Assembly: GCA_964407525.1 (NCBI GenBank)
Contig: CAYOWC010000024.1
Coordinates: forward strand, 1 to 32,401
Direction: 5' to 3'
Length of the DNA stretch: 32,401 nucleotides
Source: DUZB01 sp964407525
GTDB taxonomy: Bacteria; Desulfobacterota; DSM-4660; Desulfatiglandales; Desulfatiglandaceae
The stretch's first letter is position 1. Every line of letters starts with the position of its first letter. Shown here piece after piece: positions 1 through 9,986 of this stretch. The translations under genes and the position numbers were made by a program. Below the pieces are notes generated by a model, which saw only the letters and a list, made by a program, of their open reading frames with translations, did no database searches and was not told the origin of the DNA.

Positions 1-3000
1 TGATCGAACTTTTTAGCAATCAGGTTCTCAAACTCCTTTCCAAAAAACCGACGGTTTCTTTGTAGATACCATTTCATGCCGTCCCAATAATCCATGAGGT
101 CCTGAGTATCACGAATATTACCAAGAATTGTCTCAATTTCGTCGAGTTTTTCTGCCTTTAGTTTATCTTTTCGCATTTCATAAAGATAATCAAGCATGTG
201 CCTCTGCTCGCGTGAAAAAACCTGATCCCATCCCCGTCCGAGCAAATCCTTTACAAGGGTATGAAGATCTTCAAAATCTTTTATAAGATCCATCTTTCTT
301 TTGACCCTGTCTAATACCATCTCGGTGATCTCATTTATCCTTACGTCGAAAGCTTCCTCGATCCGGAGTTCGTAGTCCTCGGTATAGTACGGTTGCTTCC
401 TCAACGACCCAATGCTGTAATGAAAATAATGTTTCAGTTGTTCAAGGTCTTTTATTGAAGACATGTAGGATATTTTATTAGAAATATTTATTTTATCTCT
501 GAAATCGATAGACAGAAGGTTAGGATAATTCTCTTTTTTCAAAATAATTCCAGTCCTGGCCTTGAAAAGTTGCTGGAACCGGTATTTTCCTTTCCAAAGT
601 GTTTCCATTGGAATATTGGTCAGGAATTCGTTGACTGCCTCGTAACGATTTTCTATTTTCTCGCTGATCGGAAGGAAGTTCAGATAAATCGGGCTGTTGG
701 GTGACTTAATTTTTGTTGTTCCAAGCAGACCTATGAACAACAATTTTATCTGATTCTCATAACGCAGATAACCGCTTGTTTTTTCATACCCGGAAATGCG
801 GACCTGATCCCCTACCAGTTTTTCCAAGATAAAATGCCTTATATCTTCCTGCAGTTTATTGAGGGTTTTGTAGATTCGAAAGGCTTCGTATACCTCTTTT
901 TCGAAAGTTGCATATCCAACACTGTTGAATTTCCTCTTTTTGTGGATGAATTTTAGCGGAAATTTAAGTTTCAGGCTTACAAGGTCCTGGAATTCAATAT
1001 ACCGGATTCCCCTGAGTTTAAAAATCCTTTCCATTGCGGAAATCATCTTACCGGCATGGAGCAGCTTGGTTCGACGAATTTTATTCCACTCACCCGATTC
1101 GAGAAAACCGGCGGGCGTCAAACCTTCGGGCAGTCCTTCTTTCTTATATTTTTCCAAGGCATAAAAGAGGGCGCCCAATTTTTCAAAGACTTCATCAAAC
1201 TGTTCTTCAAGGTTCATTTCCCCATCGATAATTTTGTGACACATGGACCTTATTTGAAAGAGCCGGCCCGCAAAATCTTCGAGAATCAGATCTTCCCTGA
1301 TGGCAGAAAGCATGATAACAGACAGTATGAAAAATGCATCAAAGAGATCCTTGTCTTTCGGGATAAGGACGCTGTTGAGTGCGGAGAGAGAAATTTCCCC
1401 CCTGACATTCCGGTACAAAAGGCTGTGATATTTTACNNNNNNNNNNNNNNNNNNNNNNNNNNNNNNNNNNNNNNNNNNNNNNNNNNNNNNNNNNNNNNNN
1501 NNNNNNNNNNNNNNNNNNNNNNNNNNNNNNNNNNNNTCAAGATTTTCCAGTTGTGTCTCACTGATTCCCACAATGCCTGTGGCCATAGGCCCAAATTCTT
1601 TCTGTGCCAGGCCGTGAAGGAATTCTTCATCCTGAAAATCCTGTTTTTCATGGGCAACCAGTGCCTGGAATTTTCTCGCGGCAGCCATGATATAGACCGT
1701 GACCGGGGATGTGAGGTAAAGCTGTCCTGAAATGTCAAGATCCTTCAATGCCATAAATTCAGGAATCAGAAAGTTTAGAATCGTGGGAGCATTGTGATAA
1801 AGAAGGTCAAGATCTGAGAACAGCCTTGCGGGACTGAAAAGAACAAGAAGGAGATTATCTTTCAGCCTTTTTCGCAACAGCAAGACCTTCTCAACCCATC
1901 TCTTGTGTCTCAGCGGCAATTTGGGAATAGAATCGCTTTCTCTCAGAAGCCTCTGGTGGCTTTTGAAAAAGGCTTCCAAATTGGAAAAAAAGATTTCAAG
2001 TCTGCGGAATTTTTCTAAGGGAATATCGACTGCCGCAAGGCCACTTATCTCCTTCAACAGGTTTTCAGCCCGTTCAATGTTTTCTTGAATATCCTGGAAA
2101 TGCAGTTCAAGCGCCTGTGTTTTGTCGTCAATCTTGAACTGAAAACCGGTTCCTGCCACAAAAGAAAATCTATTCTGGCTCAGCTGTTCCTTAAAATGCC
2201 TGAGTGTCTGCAAATCGAGATGCCTGATATTGATAAATCCGGCTTCCTGTCCCACTTTTCCTATCCGGTCTTCAACGCTTTCCATCTCCAAATCAGCCAG
2301 TACCGGATTGAAATTAATAATCTCTCCACGGGCAAGATAAACGGCTATCCAGAGAAGGATAAAAACGTTACGGCTGTCCATTTTTTTGAACAAGTGCCCT
2401 GTACCATGAAATTCCATTTCAAGGAATCTCCGGTAAAATACGGGATGTTGGAGGGGGGCAAACGCAAAATGCATTTCCTCAAACTGGAATAACGTTTTCT
2501 GGAGCTTGATTACATTTTCTATCTTGGCCAGTTTTTTTTCATCATAATCAGCAAGGGCTTCTTTTTGCATCCGGCCTTTCTTTCGCAATTCAGGCCAACC
2601 GGTGAGGAACTCCGAATAATTCATCATCATGAGTACTTTTTGAATGATTTTATTTTGGATCCCACCCATGGAAGAGATTTTTTCCTCCAGAAGGTCATCC
2701 CAATCCAGCTCTGCATTGATGATAACCCGCACCGTTGATTCATAAAGAGAAAAAAGCTGCAGAATTTCTTCACTACTGAGAACTTTTCCCCTGGCCGCTT
2801 CCGTTTCGGCCATGGTCATCAGACGGCAATAACGGAATAGATTTAATGCCTGTTCCTGGTCGTATTTCACCGCCATATCGGAAACCGGTTTAAGGGCTTT
2901 CTCGCTTATTTTGCCGGAGATGATCCTTCCATATTGGGTATGCCCAAGCACAATAAGCAGGATTTCTTTCATTTCAGCACGTGTAAACCCGAAAAAAACA

Positions 3001-4553
3001 AGGATGGGAAGGTTTTCAATGATTGCCGTTCGTTGCCCCTCTATTCCATCAGGATTCAAATAATTCCTGATTTTTTCCAACAAAGTTAGCTTCCCGGTCA
3101 GTTTGATGACGTAACCAAGAGCGCTGTGCCTCCTTCGTCTGTTTTCAAATGGTTGTTTGAGTCGATCGCTTAGGATTCTTGGCAGTGATTTGTAATCACC
3201 GCTTTTCATCCTGGCAAGGATTCGTAAAGTCCGAATGACATACTCAAAGGAATCTTTATAATCCGCCACCAGTGCAACGGAACATCCCATAAGGTTAGAG
3301 ACAACAACATCGTCTTTAACCATCGCAATGATAGGGTTCACGGACTTTTTCTGCCCCAGGTAGGTCATGAGGTAATTCGGTGTATACCCTTCCCAGGAAA
3401 TTCGGCTCAACCAGTCTTTTTTAACAATTTCTGGAACGGCAGGTTCGAGAAATATTTCGTCAAAAAAAGCAGAGAAGATCTTTGGCCAGGCCTTTTCCTG
3501 GTTTTCAAGGAATGGATGCTCGGTAAAGGGAGTGTTCAGGTAGGGAAGTGCGGAAATTTCATCGAGGGAAAGTTCCTCTAAGGATTTCCCCCCCAACAGT
3601 CGATCAAGAATATCCTGTTCCATATAGGGAGAACTCAGATATTTATGCAAATCATACAGGTTGACTTGAAGCACATGGTTCTTGATTTCATAACGTTTCT
3701 TTGTTTTGAATATATGGCAGAACAACGAAAAGCTTTTTTCTTCATTTTCGGTTTTAAACGTCATATTTGTTGTTTTCGTGGTCTTTTCCACAAAATGGTC
3801 TGCAATAACAAATATTTCACCATCCTGTTTAAGCAGATTGAAAATTTTCCAGAGAACATAGGCGCCGTACTGATAAAACCGTTTTTTTGAGAAGGTTTCT
3901 CTCGTGAGATGGCTGAATTTCTCCATGAGAAAAACATCGCTCAGGTCACTCATGATAATGACGAGGTCGAGTTTTTGATCGAAGTCTCGTATTTTTTCGG
4001 GAGAATCCAGTATCACAAAATGGTGTTCCTTGAAACGGAGAGAGAGTTCGTGGAGGACCAATTCGTCCTGCCGAGATAAAACCCCGACATGGTGGTATTC
4101 TTTCAGGTATTTTTTCCCATGAAAACCAATAATTTTGCTTATTTCGTCCACTTTGGCGCGAACATGGGTAAGGGTATTGGATATGAGATGAACGGGAATA
4201 AGGTAGTAAGGTCTGCCAAACCTGGAAAACCGGATCAATAATCCCATTTTTCGGTAAATTTCATTGATGTCTTTATAATGGGCTTTGATGTCTTCAGGTT
4301 TTTCAAGGGATATGGACTGGAGGTTTCTGATTTCCTTGGGTCTCAACCGGTCAAAATCTTCAAAAAGACCACACCCGTAGGCATTGCCGCCAAATCTGCT
4401 TCGAAGCTGCGAAGGGTGTTTAAAGGAAACGAAAGTGCCTACCGGTACGTGTAGCGGATTAATCCCGAAAATCTCAAAATCCTCGGGCTTTATGAACTGA
4501 AACGGGCCTTCCTGCCAAAAGACCTTTTTAGAAAAGGTGTGGATGGGTTCCAT
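1..4553 (-). CDS. Very large unrecognised protein, 3' end beyond the window
   Basis: One minus-strand frame is open from an ATG at 4551-4553 to the window edge, about 1,517 codons including 34 that fall in the N gap. The frame is the same on both sides of the gap, so both contig ends probably belong to one gene. I do not recognise the family. Residues about 170-250 contain hydrophobic strands (DLVIIMSDLSDVF, then VLWKIFNLLKQDGEIFVIADHF) that resemble the second half of a class I methyltransferase-like Rossmann domain, but I see no glycine-rich SAM motif. The rest is helix-rich and charged, with no signal peptide or clear membrane segment. The start lies 5 bases after the livF stop, so the two are probably co-transcribed; the only Shine-Dalgarno-like sequence is a weak AGGG. 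That the frame is coding is well supported. Function is unknown. Confidence 0.75.
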   Translation of the reverse strand, partial: MEPIHTFSKKVFWQEGPFQFIKPEDFEIFGINPLHVPVGTFVSFKHPSQLRSRFGGNAYGCGLFEDFDRLRPKEIRNLQSISLEKPEDIKAHYKDINEIYRKMGLLIRFSRFGRPYYLIPVHLISNTLTHVRAKVDEISKIIGFHGKKYLKEYHHVGVLSRQDELVLHELSLRFKEHHFVILDSPEKIRDFDQKLDLVIIMSDLSDVFLMEKFSHLTRETFSKKRFYQYGAYVLWKIFNLLKQDGEIFVIADHFVEKTTKTTNMTFKTENEEKSFSLFCHIFKTKKRYEIKNHVLQVNLYDLHKYLSSPYMEQDILDRLLGGKSLEELSLDEISALPYLNTPFTEHPFLENQEKAWPKIFSAFFDEIFLEPAVPEIVKKDWLSRISWEGYTPNYLMTYLGQKKSVNPIIAMVKDDVVVSNLMGCSVALVADYKDSFEYVIRTLRILARMKSGDYKSLPRILSDRLKQPFENRRRRHSALGYVIKLTGKLTLLEKIRNYLNPDGIEGQRTAIIENLPILVFFGFTRAEMKEILLIVLGHTQYGRIISGKISEKALKPVSDMAVKYDQEQALNLFRYCRLMTMAETEAARGKVLSSEEILQLFSLYESTVRVIINAELDWDDLLEEKISSMGGIQNKIIQKVLMMMNYSEFLTGWPELRKKGRMQKEALADYDEKKLAKIENVIKLQKTLFQFEEMHFAFAPLQHPVFYRRFLEMEFHGTGHLFKKMDSRNVFILLWIAVYLARGEIINFNPVLADLEMESVEDRIGKVGQEAGFINIRHLDLQTLRHFKEQLSQNRFSFVAGTGFQFKIDDKTQALELHFQDIQENIERAENLLKEISGLAAVDIPLEKFRRLEIFFSNLEAFFKSHQRLLRESDSIPKLPLRHKRWVEKVLLLRKRLKDNLLLVLFSPARLFSDLDLLYHNAPTILNFLIPEFMALKDLDISGQLYLTSPVTVYIMAAARKFQALVAHEKQDFQDEEFLHGLAQKEFGPMATGIVGISETQLENLXXXXXXXXXXXXXXXXXXXXXXXXXXXXXXXXXXVKYHSLLYRNVRGEISLSALNSVLIPKDKDLFDAFFILSVIMLSAIREDLILEDFAGRLFQIRSMCHKIIDGEMNLEEQFDEVFEKLGALFYALEKYKKEGLPEGLTPAGFLESGEWNKIRRTKLLHAGKMISAMERIFKLRGIRYIEFQDLVSLKLKFPLKFIHKKRKFNSVGYATFEKEVYEAFRIYKTLNKLQEDIRHFILEKLVGDQVRISGYEKTSGYLRYENQIKLLFIGLLGTTKIKSPNSPIYLNFLPISEKIENRYEAVNEFLTNIPMETLWKGKYRFQQLFKARTGIILKKENYPNLLSIDFRDKINISNKISYMSSIKDLEQLKHYFHYSIGSLRKQPYYTEDYELRIEEAFDVRINEITEMVLDRVKRKMDLIKDFEDLHTLVKDLLGRGWDQVFSREQRHMLDYLYEMRKDKLKAEKLDEIETILGNIRDTQDLMDYWDGMKWYLQRNRRFFGKEFENLIAKKFD
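1437..1536. other. Assembly gap of 100 N
   Basis: Exactly 100 undetermined bases, the usual placeholder for a scaffold join of unknown length. It falls inside the large minus-strand ORF, whose frame happens to be kept across it. Confidence 0.97.
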
Positions 4554-4558
4554 ATTGA

Positions 4559-5323
4559 TTACAACCCTGAAATCAGTGAACCCGTTCTATCGGGAACGGG
4601 GCAACCACTCAGACCGGGTTCAAACATGTTGGGATCCTGCCGAAAGGATTCAGCACTGCCCTCTCTCATTATGCATCCCTCCTCCAACATATAGACGTAA
4701 TCGGCAATTTGCAGGGCCATGTTACTATTTTGCCCACCCAGCATAATCGTTGTCCCCTCTTTCCGGTTCAAACGTTCCAGTATCTGAAAAATTTCTCCGA
4801 CAATTAGAGGCGCCAAACCACGTGAGGGTTCATCTATGAGAAGCAGTTCGGGATGCGACATCATGGCCCTGCCGATTACGGCCATCTGAAGTTCCGCGCC
4901 GCTGCACCGACGGGAAAGGACCTTCCTGTGTGAAAGGAGCATAGGGAAGTAGGAATATACCATATCAAGATCTTTTCTATACGATTTCCCCCGGCGGGTA
5001 GCAGTGCCCACCTTCAGATTTTCCTCAATCGTCAGATTTTTAAATTCTTGCCTGCCTTCCAAAACTTGAATAACCCCCTTACTAATAATTTCTTCCAGAG
5101 GCAGATGCAATATCGGTTCTCCCTTGAATTCTATGGATCCTCCAACAACCTTTCCTCCTTCAAACTCAAGCAGACCGGAAGCGGTTTTTAGAGTGGTCGT
5201 TTTGCCGGCTCCTTTCCTCCCAAGTAACGCAACGATCTGTTTTTCCTTGACAGTTATGGAGATTTCTTCCAGTACCTGGATCCTGCACGGATAAAAAGCG
5301 CTTATGTGGCGAATCTCAAACAT
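4559..5323 (-). CDS. livF: LivF-type branched-chain amino acid ABC transporter ATPase with altered motifs
   Basis: 254 residues, LivF-like along the whole length and slightly longer than the usual 233-240 because of a divergent C-terminal tail. LivF is one of two cytoplasmic ATPases driving branched-chain amino acid (or related amide/urea) uptake through LivH/LivM. Walker A is GRKGAGKTT (residues 35-43) instead of the usual GPNGAGKTT. The Q-loop region reads IQVLEGR. The signature is CSGAELQ (140-146) instead of SGGEQQ. Walker B LLLIDEP (160-166) is intact, and the usual VEQN switch reads GGQN. The frame is open, so this is either an intact but diverged ATPase or an early pseudogene. The ATG is 12 bases from the N gap; livG, livH and livM would be expected upstream but cannot be seen. 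Family assignment is secure, activity uncertain. Confidence 0.85.
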   Translation of the reverse strand: MFEIRHISAFYPCRIQVLEEISITVKEKQIVALLGRKGAGKTTTLKTASGLLEFEGGKVVGGSIEFKGEPILHLPLEEIISKGVIQVLEGRQEFKNLTIEENLKVGTATRRGKSYRKDLDMVYSYFPMLLSHRKVLSRRCSGAELQMAVIGRAMMSHPELLLIDEPSRGLAPLIVGEIFQILERLNRKEGTTIMLGGQNSNMALQIADYVYMLEEGCIMREGSAESFRQDPNMFEPGLSGCPVPDRTGSLISGL

Positions 5324-5335
5324 GGCATCGGTACC

Positions 5336-5435
5336 NNNNNNNNNNNNNNNNNNNNNNNNNNNNNNNNNNNNNNNNNNNNNNNNNNNNNNNNNNNNNNNNN
5401 NNNNNNNNNNNNNNNNNNNNNNNNNNNNNNNNNNN
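5336..5435. other. Assembly gap of 100 N
   Basis: Exactly 100 undetermined bases between the start of livF and the end of carB. The true distance, and whether these genes are really neighbours, is unknown. Confidence 0.97.
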
Positions 5436-5446
5436 GCTTTTAGGTA

Positions 5447-8400
5447 TCAACGAATGTCTTCGTGATAACTCTGGAGCGCGCGAACGGCTCCGCGCCCCCG
5501 CCTATTGGCGGCAATTCCCCGCGCGGCTGCAAGGGCTGCCGACAGGGTAGTGATATAGGGTATTTTGTACTTGATTGCGGTTTTTCTTATGTAAGAATCA
5601 TCATGTTTACTCAATTTTCCACTGGGGGTATTGACAACGAGCTGAATTTCATTGTTTTTGATTCCATCAACAATATTCGGTCTCCCCTCATGCAGTTTCA
5701 AGATTTTTTCCGATTCTATGCCACATCCCGTCAGGAACTTGTGGGTGCCGTTCGTTGCTTTGATGCCGAATCCAAGTTTTTGAAACTGTCGTGCCAACTC
5801 CGTGACGGCGGGACGATCTGTTTCCGTTACAGTAATCAGCACAGTACCCTCAGAAGGCAGCCGCATTTGTGTGGCTTCTTGCGCCTTGAAATAGGCCAGT
5901 CCAAAAGAATCGGCCATTCCGAGAACTTCTCCCGTAGATCTCATTTCGGGTCCGAGGAGCGGATCAACTTCGGGAAACATATTAAAGGGAAAGACAGATT
6001 CCTTGACTCCAAAATGGGAGAACGAACGGGATTTCAGATTAAGGTCTGACAACTTTTTTCCAAGTATCAATTGTGTTGCAATTCTTGCCATGGAGATATT
6101 GCAAACTTTTGAGACCAGCGGAACGGTGCGCGATGCCCTGGGATTTGCTTCAAGAATATACACTGTGTCATCAGCGATGGCATACTGAATGTTCATAAGA
6201 CCTACCACATTCATTTCCACCGCAATTTTCTTCGTATACTCGTATATGGTTTCAATATGTTTTGCCGGGATACTGATGGGAGGAATTACGCAGGCTGAAT
6301 CACCAGAGTGGATCCCGGCGAATTCAATATGTTCCATTACAGCCGGAACAAAGGCATCCGTCCCGTCTGATATGGCATCCGCTTCAGCCTCAATAGCATT
6401 TTCCAGAAATTTATCGATAAGGATGGGGCGTTCCGGTGTTACGCCCACTGCAGCCGTAACATATCGCCTCAGCATTTCCTCATCGTGCACCACTTCCATA
6501 CCGCGGCCTCCAAGGACGTACGAAGGCCTGACCATCAGCGGATAGCCAATTCTTTCAGCAATATCGAGGGCCTCTTCCAGAACGATCGCCATGCCGGACT
6601 CGGGCTGGGGAATCCCAAGTTTTTCCATCATCTTTCTAAATCGATCCCGGTCTTCCGCAAGGTCTATGGTTTCCGGCGAGGTCCCAATGATGTTTACACC
6701 TGCTTCAGCCAGTTCTTTGGCTATGTTCAAAGGTGTCTGTCCTCCGAACTGGACGATAACCCCTTCGGGCTTTTCTTTCTCGTAGATGCTCAGCACATCT
6801 TCCACGGTGAGTGGTTCAAAATAGAGTTTGTCGGATGTATCGTAATCCGTGGAAACCGTTTCGGGATTGCAGTTGACCATGATTGATTCCACCCCCTCAT
6901 CCCTGAGCGTAAAAGCGGCATGGACACAGCAGTAGTCAAATTCGATCCCCTGGCCGATCCGGTTGGGTCCGCCCCCAAGGACCATCACCTTGCGATTTGC
7001 ACTGGATGACACTTGATCGGGTGCGTTATAAGTAGAAAAATAATAGGCTGTATTTTCCACTCCACTTACGGGAACCGGCTCCCACCCTTCTTGAACACCG
7101 ATGGAAATGCGTCTTTCACGGATTTCTTTTTCGGGAATTCCTAAGATCTGGGAAAGGTACCGGTCGGAAAATCCATCTTTCTTGGCCCTTTCCAGCAGCA
7201 CATCAGGAAGCTCCCCGCCTTTATGCTGCAAAACCTCTTCTTCAAGATCCACCAGCTCTTTCATCTGCTCAATAAACCAGGCCTTGATATGTGTCTTTTC
7301 GTGTAAGGTCTCAATGCTTACACCCTTTCTGAGGGCTTCGTACATGATGAACTGTCTCTCACTGCTCGGTTCTGAAAGCATATCGAGCAGATCCCCCACA
7401 TCCTTTTCGTGAAAATCCTTTGCAAAACCGAGACCATATCGGCCATTTTCCAGAGACCGGATCGCCTTGTGAAATGCCTCTTTGTAGTTCTTGCCGATGC
7501 TCATGACCTCTCCAACCGCACGCATTTGCGTCCCCAGCTTGTCTATGGACCCTTCAAACTTCTCAAAAGCCCATCTGGCAAACTTGACTACCACATAATC
7601 TCCCCACGGGGTATATTTCTCTAATGTTCCTTCTCGCCAGTAAGGAATTTCATCCAGCGTCAGGCCCCCGGCCAGCAGGGAAGACACCAATGCAATGGGA
7701 AAACCTGTGGCTTTTGAAGCCAGGGCCGACGACCGTGATGTCCGAGGGTTGATCTCAATAACCACAACCCGACCGGTTTCAGGGTTGTGCGCAAACTGGA
7801 TATTGGTTCCCCCGATGACCTGAATCGCTTCAACGATATCATAGGAATATTTCTGCAGCTTTTCCTGCAGTTTTTTATCAATGGTCAGCATGGGCGCCGT
7901 ACAAAAGGAGTCGCCGGTGTGTACCCCCATGGCATCCACATTTTCTATAAAACACACGGTTATCATTTGGTTTTTCGCATCGCGGACCACTTCCAGCTCC
8001 AGTTCTTCCCAACCCAGGACGGATTCTTCCACCAGCACCTGCCCGACCATGCTTGCGGAAATACCCCGGCTGACGATAGTCCGTAATTCTTCAACATTAT
8101 ACACCAGCCCGCCCCCGGTTCCCCCCATTGTATAGGCAGGCCTGATCACCACAGGATAACCGAGCTTGTCAGCAACCTTTTCGGCTTCCTCCACACTCAA
8201 GGCAGGCTCGCTTTCGGCCATTTCAATGCCAAGCTTGTCCATGGTTTCTTTAAAGGCGATGCGATCTTCCCCTCTTTTTATGGCATCCACTTCAACACCG
8301 ATGATCTTCACGTTGAACTTGTCCAGGACACCGGTCCTGGCCAGTTCCATTGAAAGATTCAACCCCGACTGTCCTCCGAGGTTGGGAAGAAGAGCATCCG

Positions 8401-8647
8401 GCCGTTCCTTTTCGATGATTTCCGCCATTGTCTCGAGATTGAGTGGTTCGATATATGTGGCATCGGCTATCCCCGGATCCGTCATAATGGTCGCGGGATT
8501 GGAATTGGCCAGAACGATCTTGTAACCAAGTTTTCTCAAGGCCTTACAGGCCTGGGTGCCGGAATAGTCGAATTCACAGGCCTGTCCTATAACAATAGGT
8601 CCGGAACTAATGATCATCACTTTGTCAATATTGTCGAGTTTGGGCAT
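5447..8647 (-). CDS. carB: Carbamoyl-phosphate synthase large subunit
   Basis: 1,066 residues, the full length for CarB. With ammonia delivered by the small subunit CarA, it makes carbamoyl phosphate from bicarbonate and two ATP for pyrimidine and arginine synthesis. It begins MPKLDNIDKVMIISSGPIVIGQ. Two homologous ATP-grasp halves are visible: roughly residues 1-400 (GQACEFDYSGTQACKALRK near the start, later NIQFAHNPETG) and 550-930 (MVLGGGPNRIGQGIEFDYC, later NIQYAI, ILEANPRASRTVP). An oligomerisation segment separates them, and a C-terminal MGS-like allosteric domain spans about 935-1066. The start has an AAAGGAG ribosome site. carA is not in the window. The compatible-solute pair lies 73 bases upstream on the same strand, so co-transcription is possible. 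The stop is 11 bases from the N gap. Confidence 0.98.
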   Translation of the reverse strand: MPKLDNIDKVMIISSGPIVIGQACEFDYSGTQACKALRKLGYKIVLANSNPATIMTDPGIADATYIEPLNLETMAEIIEKERPDALLPNLGGQSGLNLSMELARTGVLDKFNVKIIGVEVDAIKRGEDRIAFKETMDKLGIEMAESEPALSVEEAEKVADKLGYPVVIRPAYTMGGTGGGLVYNVEELRTIVSRGISASMVGQVLVEESVLGWEELELEVVRDAKNQMITVCFIENVDAMGVHTGDSFCTAPMLTIDKKLQEKLQKYSYDIVEAIQVIGGTNIQFAHNPETGRVVVIEINPRTSRSSALASKATGFPIALVSSLLAGGLTLDEIPYWREGTLEKYTPWGDYVVVKFARWAFEKFEGSIDKLGTQMRAVGEVMSIGKNYKEAFHKAIRSLENGRYGLGFAKDFHEKDVGDLLDMLSEPSSERQFIMYEALRKGVSIETLHEKTHIKAWFIEQMKELVDLEEEVLQHKGGELPDVLLERAKKDGFSDRYLSQILGIPEKEIRERRISIGVQEGWEPVPVSGVENTAYYFSTYNAPDQVSSSANRKVMVLGGGPNRIGQGIEFDYCCVHAAFTLRDEGVESIMVNCNPETVSTDYDTSDKLYFEPLTVEDVLSIYEKEKPEGVIVQFGGQTPLNIAKELAEAGVNIIGTSPETIDLAEDRDRFRKMMEKLGIPQPESGMAIVLEEALDIAERIGYPLMVRPSYVLGGRGMEVVHDEEMLRRYVTAAVGVTPERPILIDKFLENAIEAEADAISDGTDAFVPAVMEHIEFAGIHSGDSACVIPPISIPAKHIETIYEYTKKIAVEMNVVGLMNIQYAIADDTVYILEANPRASRTVPLVSKVCNISMARIATQLILGKKLSDLNLKSRSFSHFGVKESVFPFNMFPEVDPLLGPEMRSTGEVLGMADSFGLAYFKAQEATQMRLPSEGTVLITVTETDRPAVTELARQFQKLGFGIKATNGTHKFLTGCGIESEKILKLHEGRPNIVDGIKNNEIQLVVNTPSGKLSKHDDSYIRKTAIKYKIPYITTLSAALAAARGIAANRRGRGAVRALQSYHEDIR

Positions 8648-8720
8648 AGGGGCTCCTTTTAAGTTGTAGTCACAGCGGAGTAAATATCAAAAGCAGTACT
8701 TATTCTCAATGTAGGGGATA

Positions 8721-9986
8721 TTAAAAAAGTGGGAGATTGGTGTCAAGGTGAAAAGCCTTACTCGTTTCCTTCCAACGTTTCAGAAGATATGGCTTGGTCC
8801 TTTCAAATGTGGTACAATCCTCTTCGATGGCTTCTTCAGCCTGCTTGATGGACATTTTTTCGGTTCGCCTAACAAAGGAAAGAGTTCTTCCAAAATAAAG
8901 AGGAATCAAGGAGTCCATAATCTGGTCGGTATCGATACTGACTCTCCCGTACGAAGCAGCCGTATCAAAGAGAATCCTGGCCCATAGATCTGTGGGGAAA
9001 TTAAATTCCCGGATTGTCATTCCTTTGATCTCAAGGAGTTTTCTATAGGCATCCGGCGTGAGAATTTCCTGCCATATCCCACTGTGCGTTTCGAAACCCC
9101 GGTGAAACTGGTCGATAAGATTCTCCCTGTTCACCCCAACCTTGGGCGGCATTTCCACTTCTCCAAGACCGAAACCGTATATGGCGGTAGGCCTGCTGTT
9201 TTTTACCTTGGCCCAGAACGGTTCAAACTGTCCCATCATGGAAAAAATGGTGCCCACTACCTCCCTGAACATGGGCCCGAGATCAGCCCCCGGATCCTTT
9301 GTTCGGTGAATTTTTGGCCTTCCCATAAACGCTTGGCATATTTTCATTTTCTGACTGATGGCCAAAGTTGTCATCCAGATATCAATACCGAAATTGGCTA
9401 CAGACTCATCCCAGATCGTGCTGCTAAGATACACTTGGTTGAGTTTACCGCTGAATCCGAAATCCCCTCCGATCGGTTGCCTCACCCTTCGTCCATACAG
9501 TGCCCTTGTTATGGGATAGGCGATGCTTTTTGTAATGGTTCCATCATATTTATGCCGGATATAGAGGGGAGCGACATAGGAAAAGCCGTTGAAAAGAGGG
9601 TCTCCTAAGTGTTTGATCCATTCAGGGGTAATACTTTTAAGATCCGCATCGACTACAACCACCGCTTTTGCTTTGAGGTCGCTTACTTTTTGAAAGAGAT
9701 TCCTGAAGTTGTTTCCTTTCCCTTTTACTCCCGGCTCAGTGGAAAGATAGATTTTGGGAGTTTTTGTAGGCGTCTCAAGAAATGCTTTTTTCGTATCGTC
9801 CGGGGAATTGTTATCGCAATTGATAATGACCGATTCGTATTCTGAAAAATATTTCGTCAGGCCTTCGTCGGCCTGGGAAACGGGATATGCGATGGAATCG
9901 GCTTCCCTATAAGACGGAATACATACCACCATCCTGGCCCTCTTGATATTTTCGGGATTAACTTCCCTTTCAAAAACATCAGACAT
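8721..9986 (-). CDS. Glycosyltransferase, probable mannosyl- or glucosyl-3-phosphoglycerate synthase type
   Basis: 421 residues. The N-terminal half is a GT-A fold nucleotide-sugar transferase: VVCIPSYREADSI (20-32), the DNNSPDDT segment (58-65), VKGKGNN (87-93), the metal-binding DAD (113-115), QPIGGDFGFSG (170-180) and a late His-containing stretch IHRTKDPG (His227). This layout matches the families that join a sugar to glycerate or 3-phosphoglycerate (mannosylglycerate, glucosylglycerate). The C-terminal half is helical. The gene overlaps the upstream HAD phosphatase by 8 bases (ATGTCTGA) and has its own strong AGGAGGAG site, so the two are translationally coupled. Inference: the pair makes a phosphorylated glycosylglycerate and then removes the phosphate, giving a compatible solute. 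Which sugar is used (Man or Glc) cannot be decided from the sequence. Confidence 0.75.
   Translation of the reverse strand: MSDVFEREVNPENIKRARMVVCIPSYREADSIAYPVSQADEGLTKYFSEYESVIINCDNNSPDDTKKAFLETPTKTPKIYLSTEPGVKGKGNNFRNLFQKVSDLKAKAVVVVDADLKSITPEWIKHLGDPLFNGFSYVAPLYIRHKYDGTITKSIAYPITRALYGRRVRQPIGGDFGFSGKLNQVYLSSTIWDESVANFGIDIWMTTLAISQKMKICQAFMGRPKIHRTKDPGADLGPMFREVVGTIFSMMGQFEPFWAKVKNSRPTAIYGFGLGEVEMPPKVGVNRENLIDQFHRGFETHSGIWQEILTPDAYRKLLEIKGMTIREFNFPTDLWARILFDTAASYGRVSIDTDQIMDSLIPLYFGRTLSFVRRTEKMSIKQAEEAIEEDCTTFERTKPYLLKRWKETSKAFHLDTNLPLF

Noticed and set aside
1056..1730. Plus-strand frame of 224 codons crossing the N gap
   Set aside because: It depends on the undetermined bases and lies opposite the long minus-strand frame.
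5462..8525. Many open frames on the plus strand opposite carB
   Set aside because: They are antisense shadows of a full-length, well conserved carB and have no family likeness.
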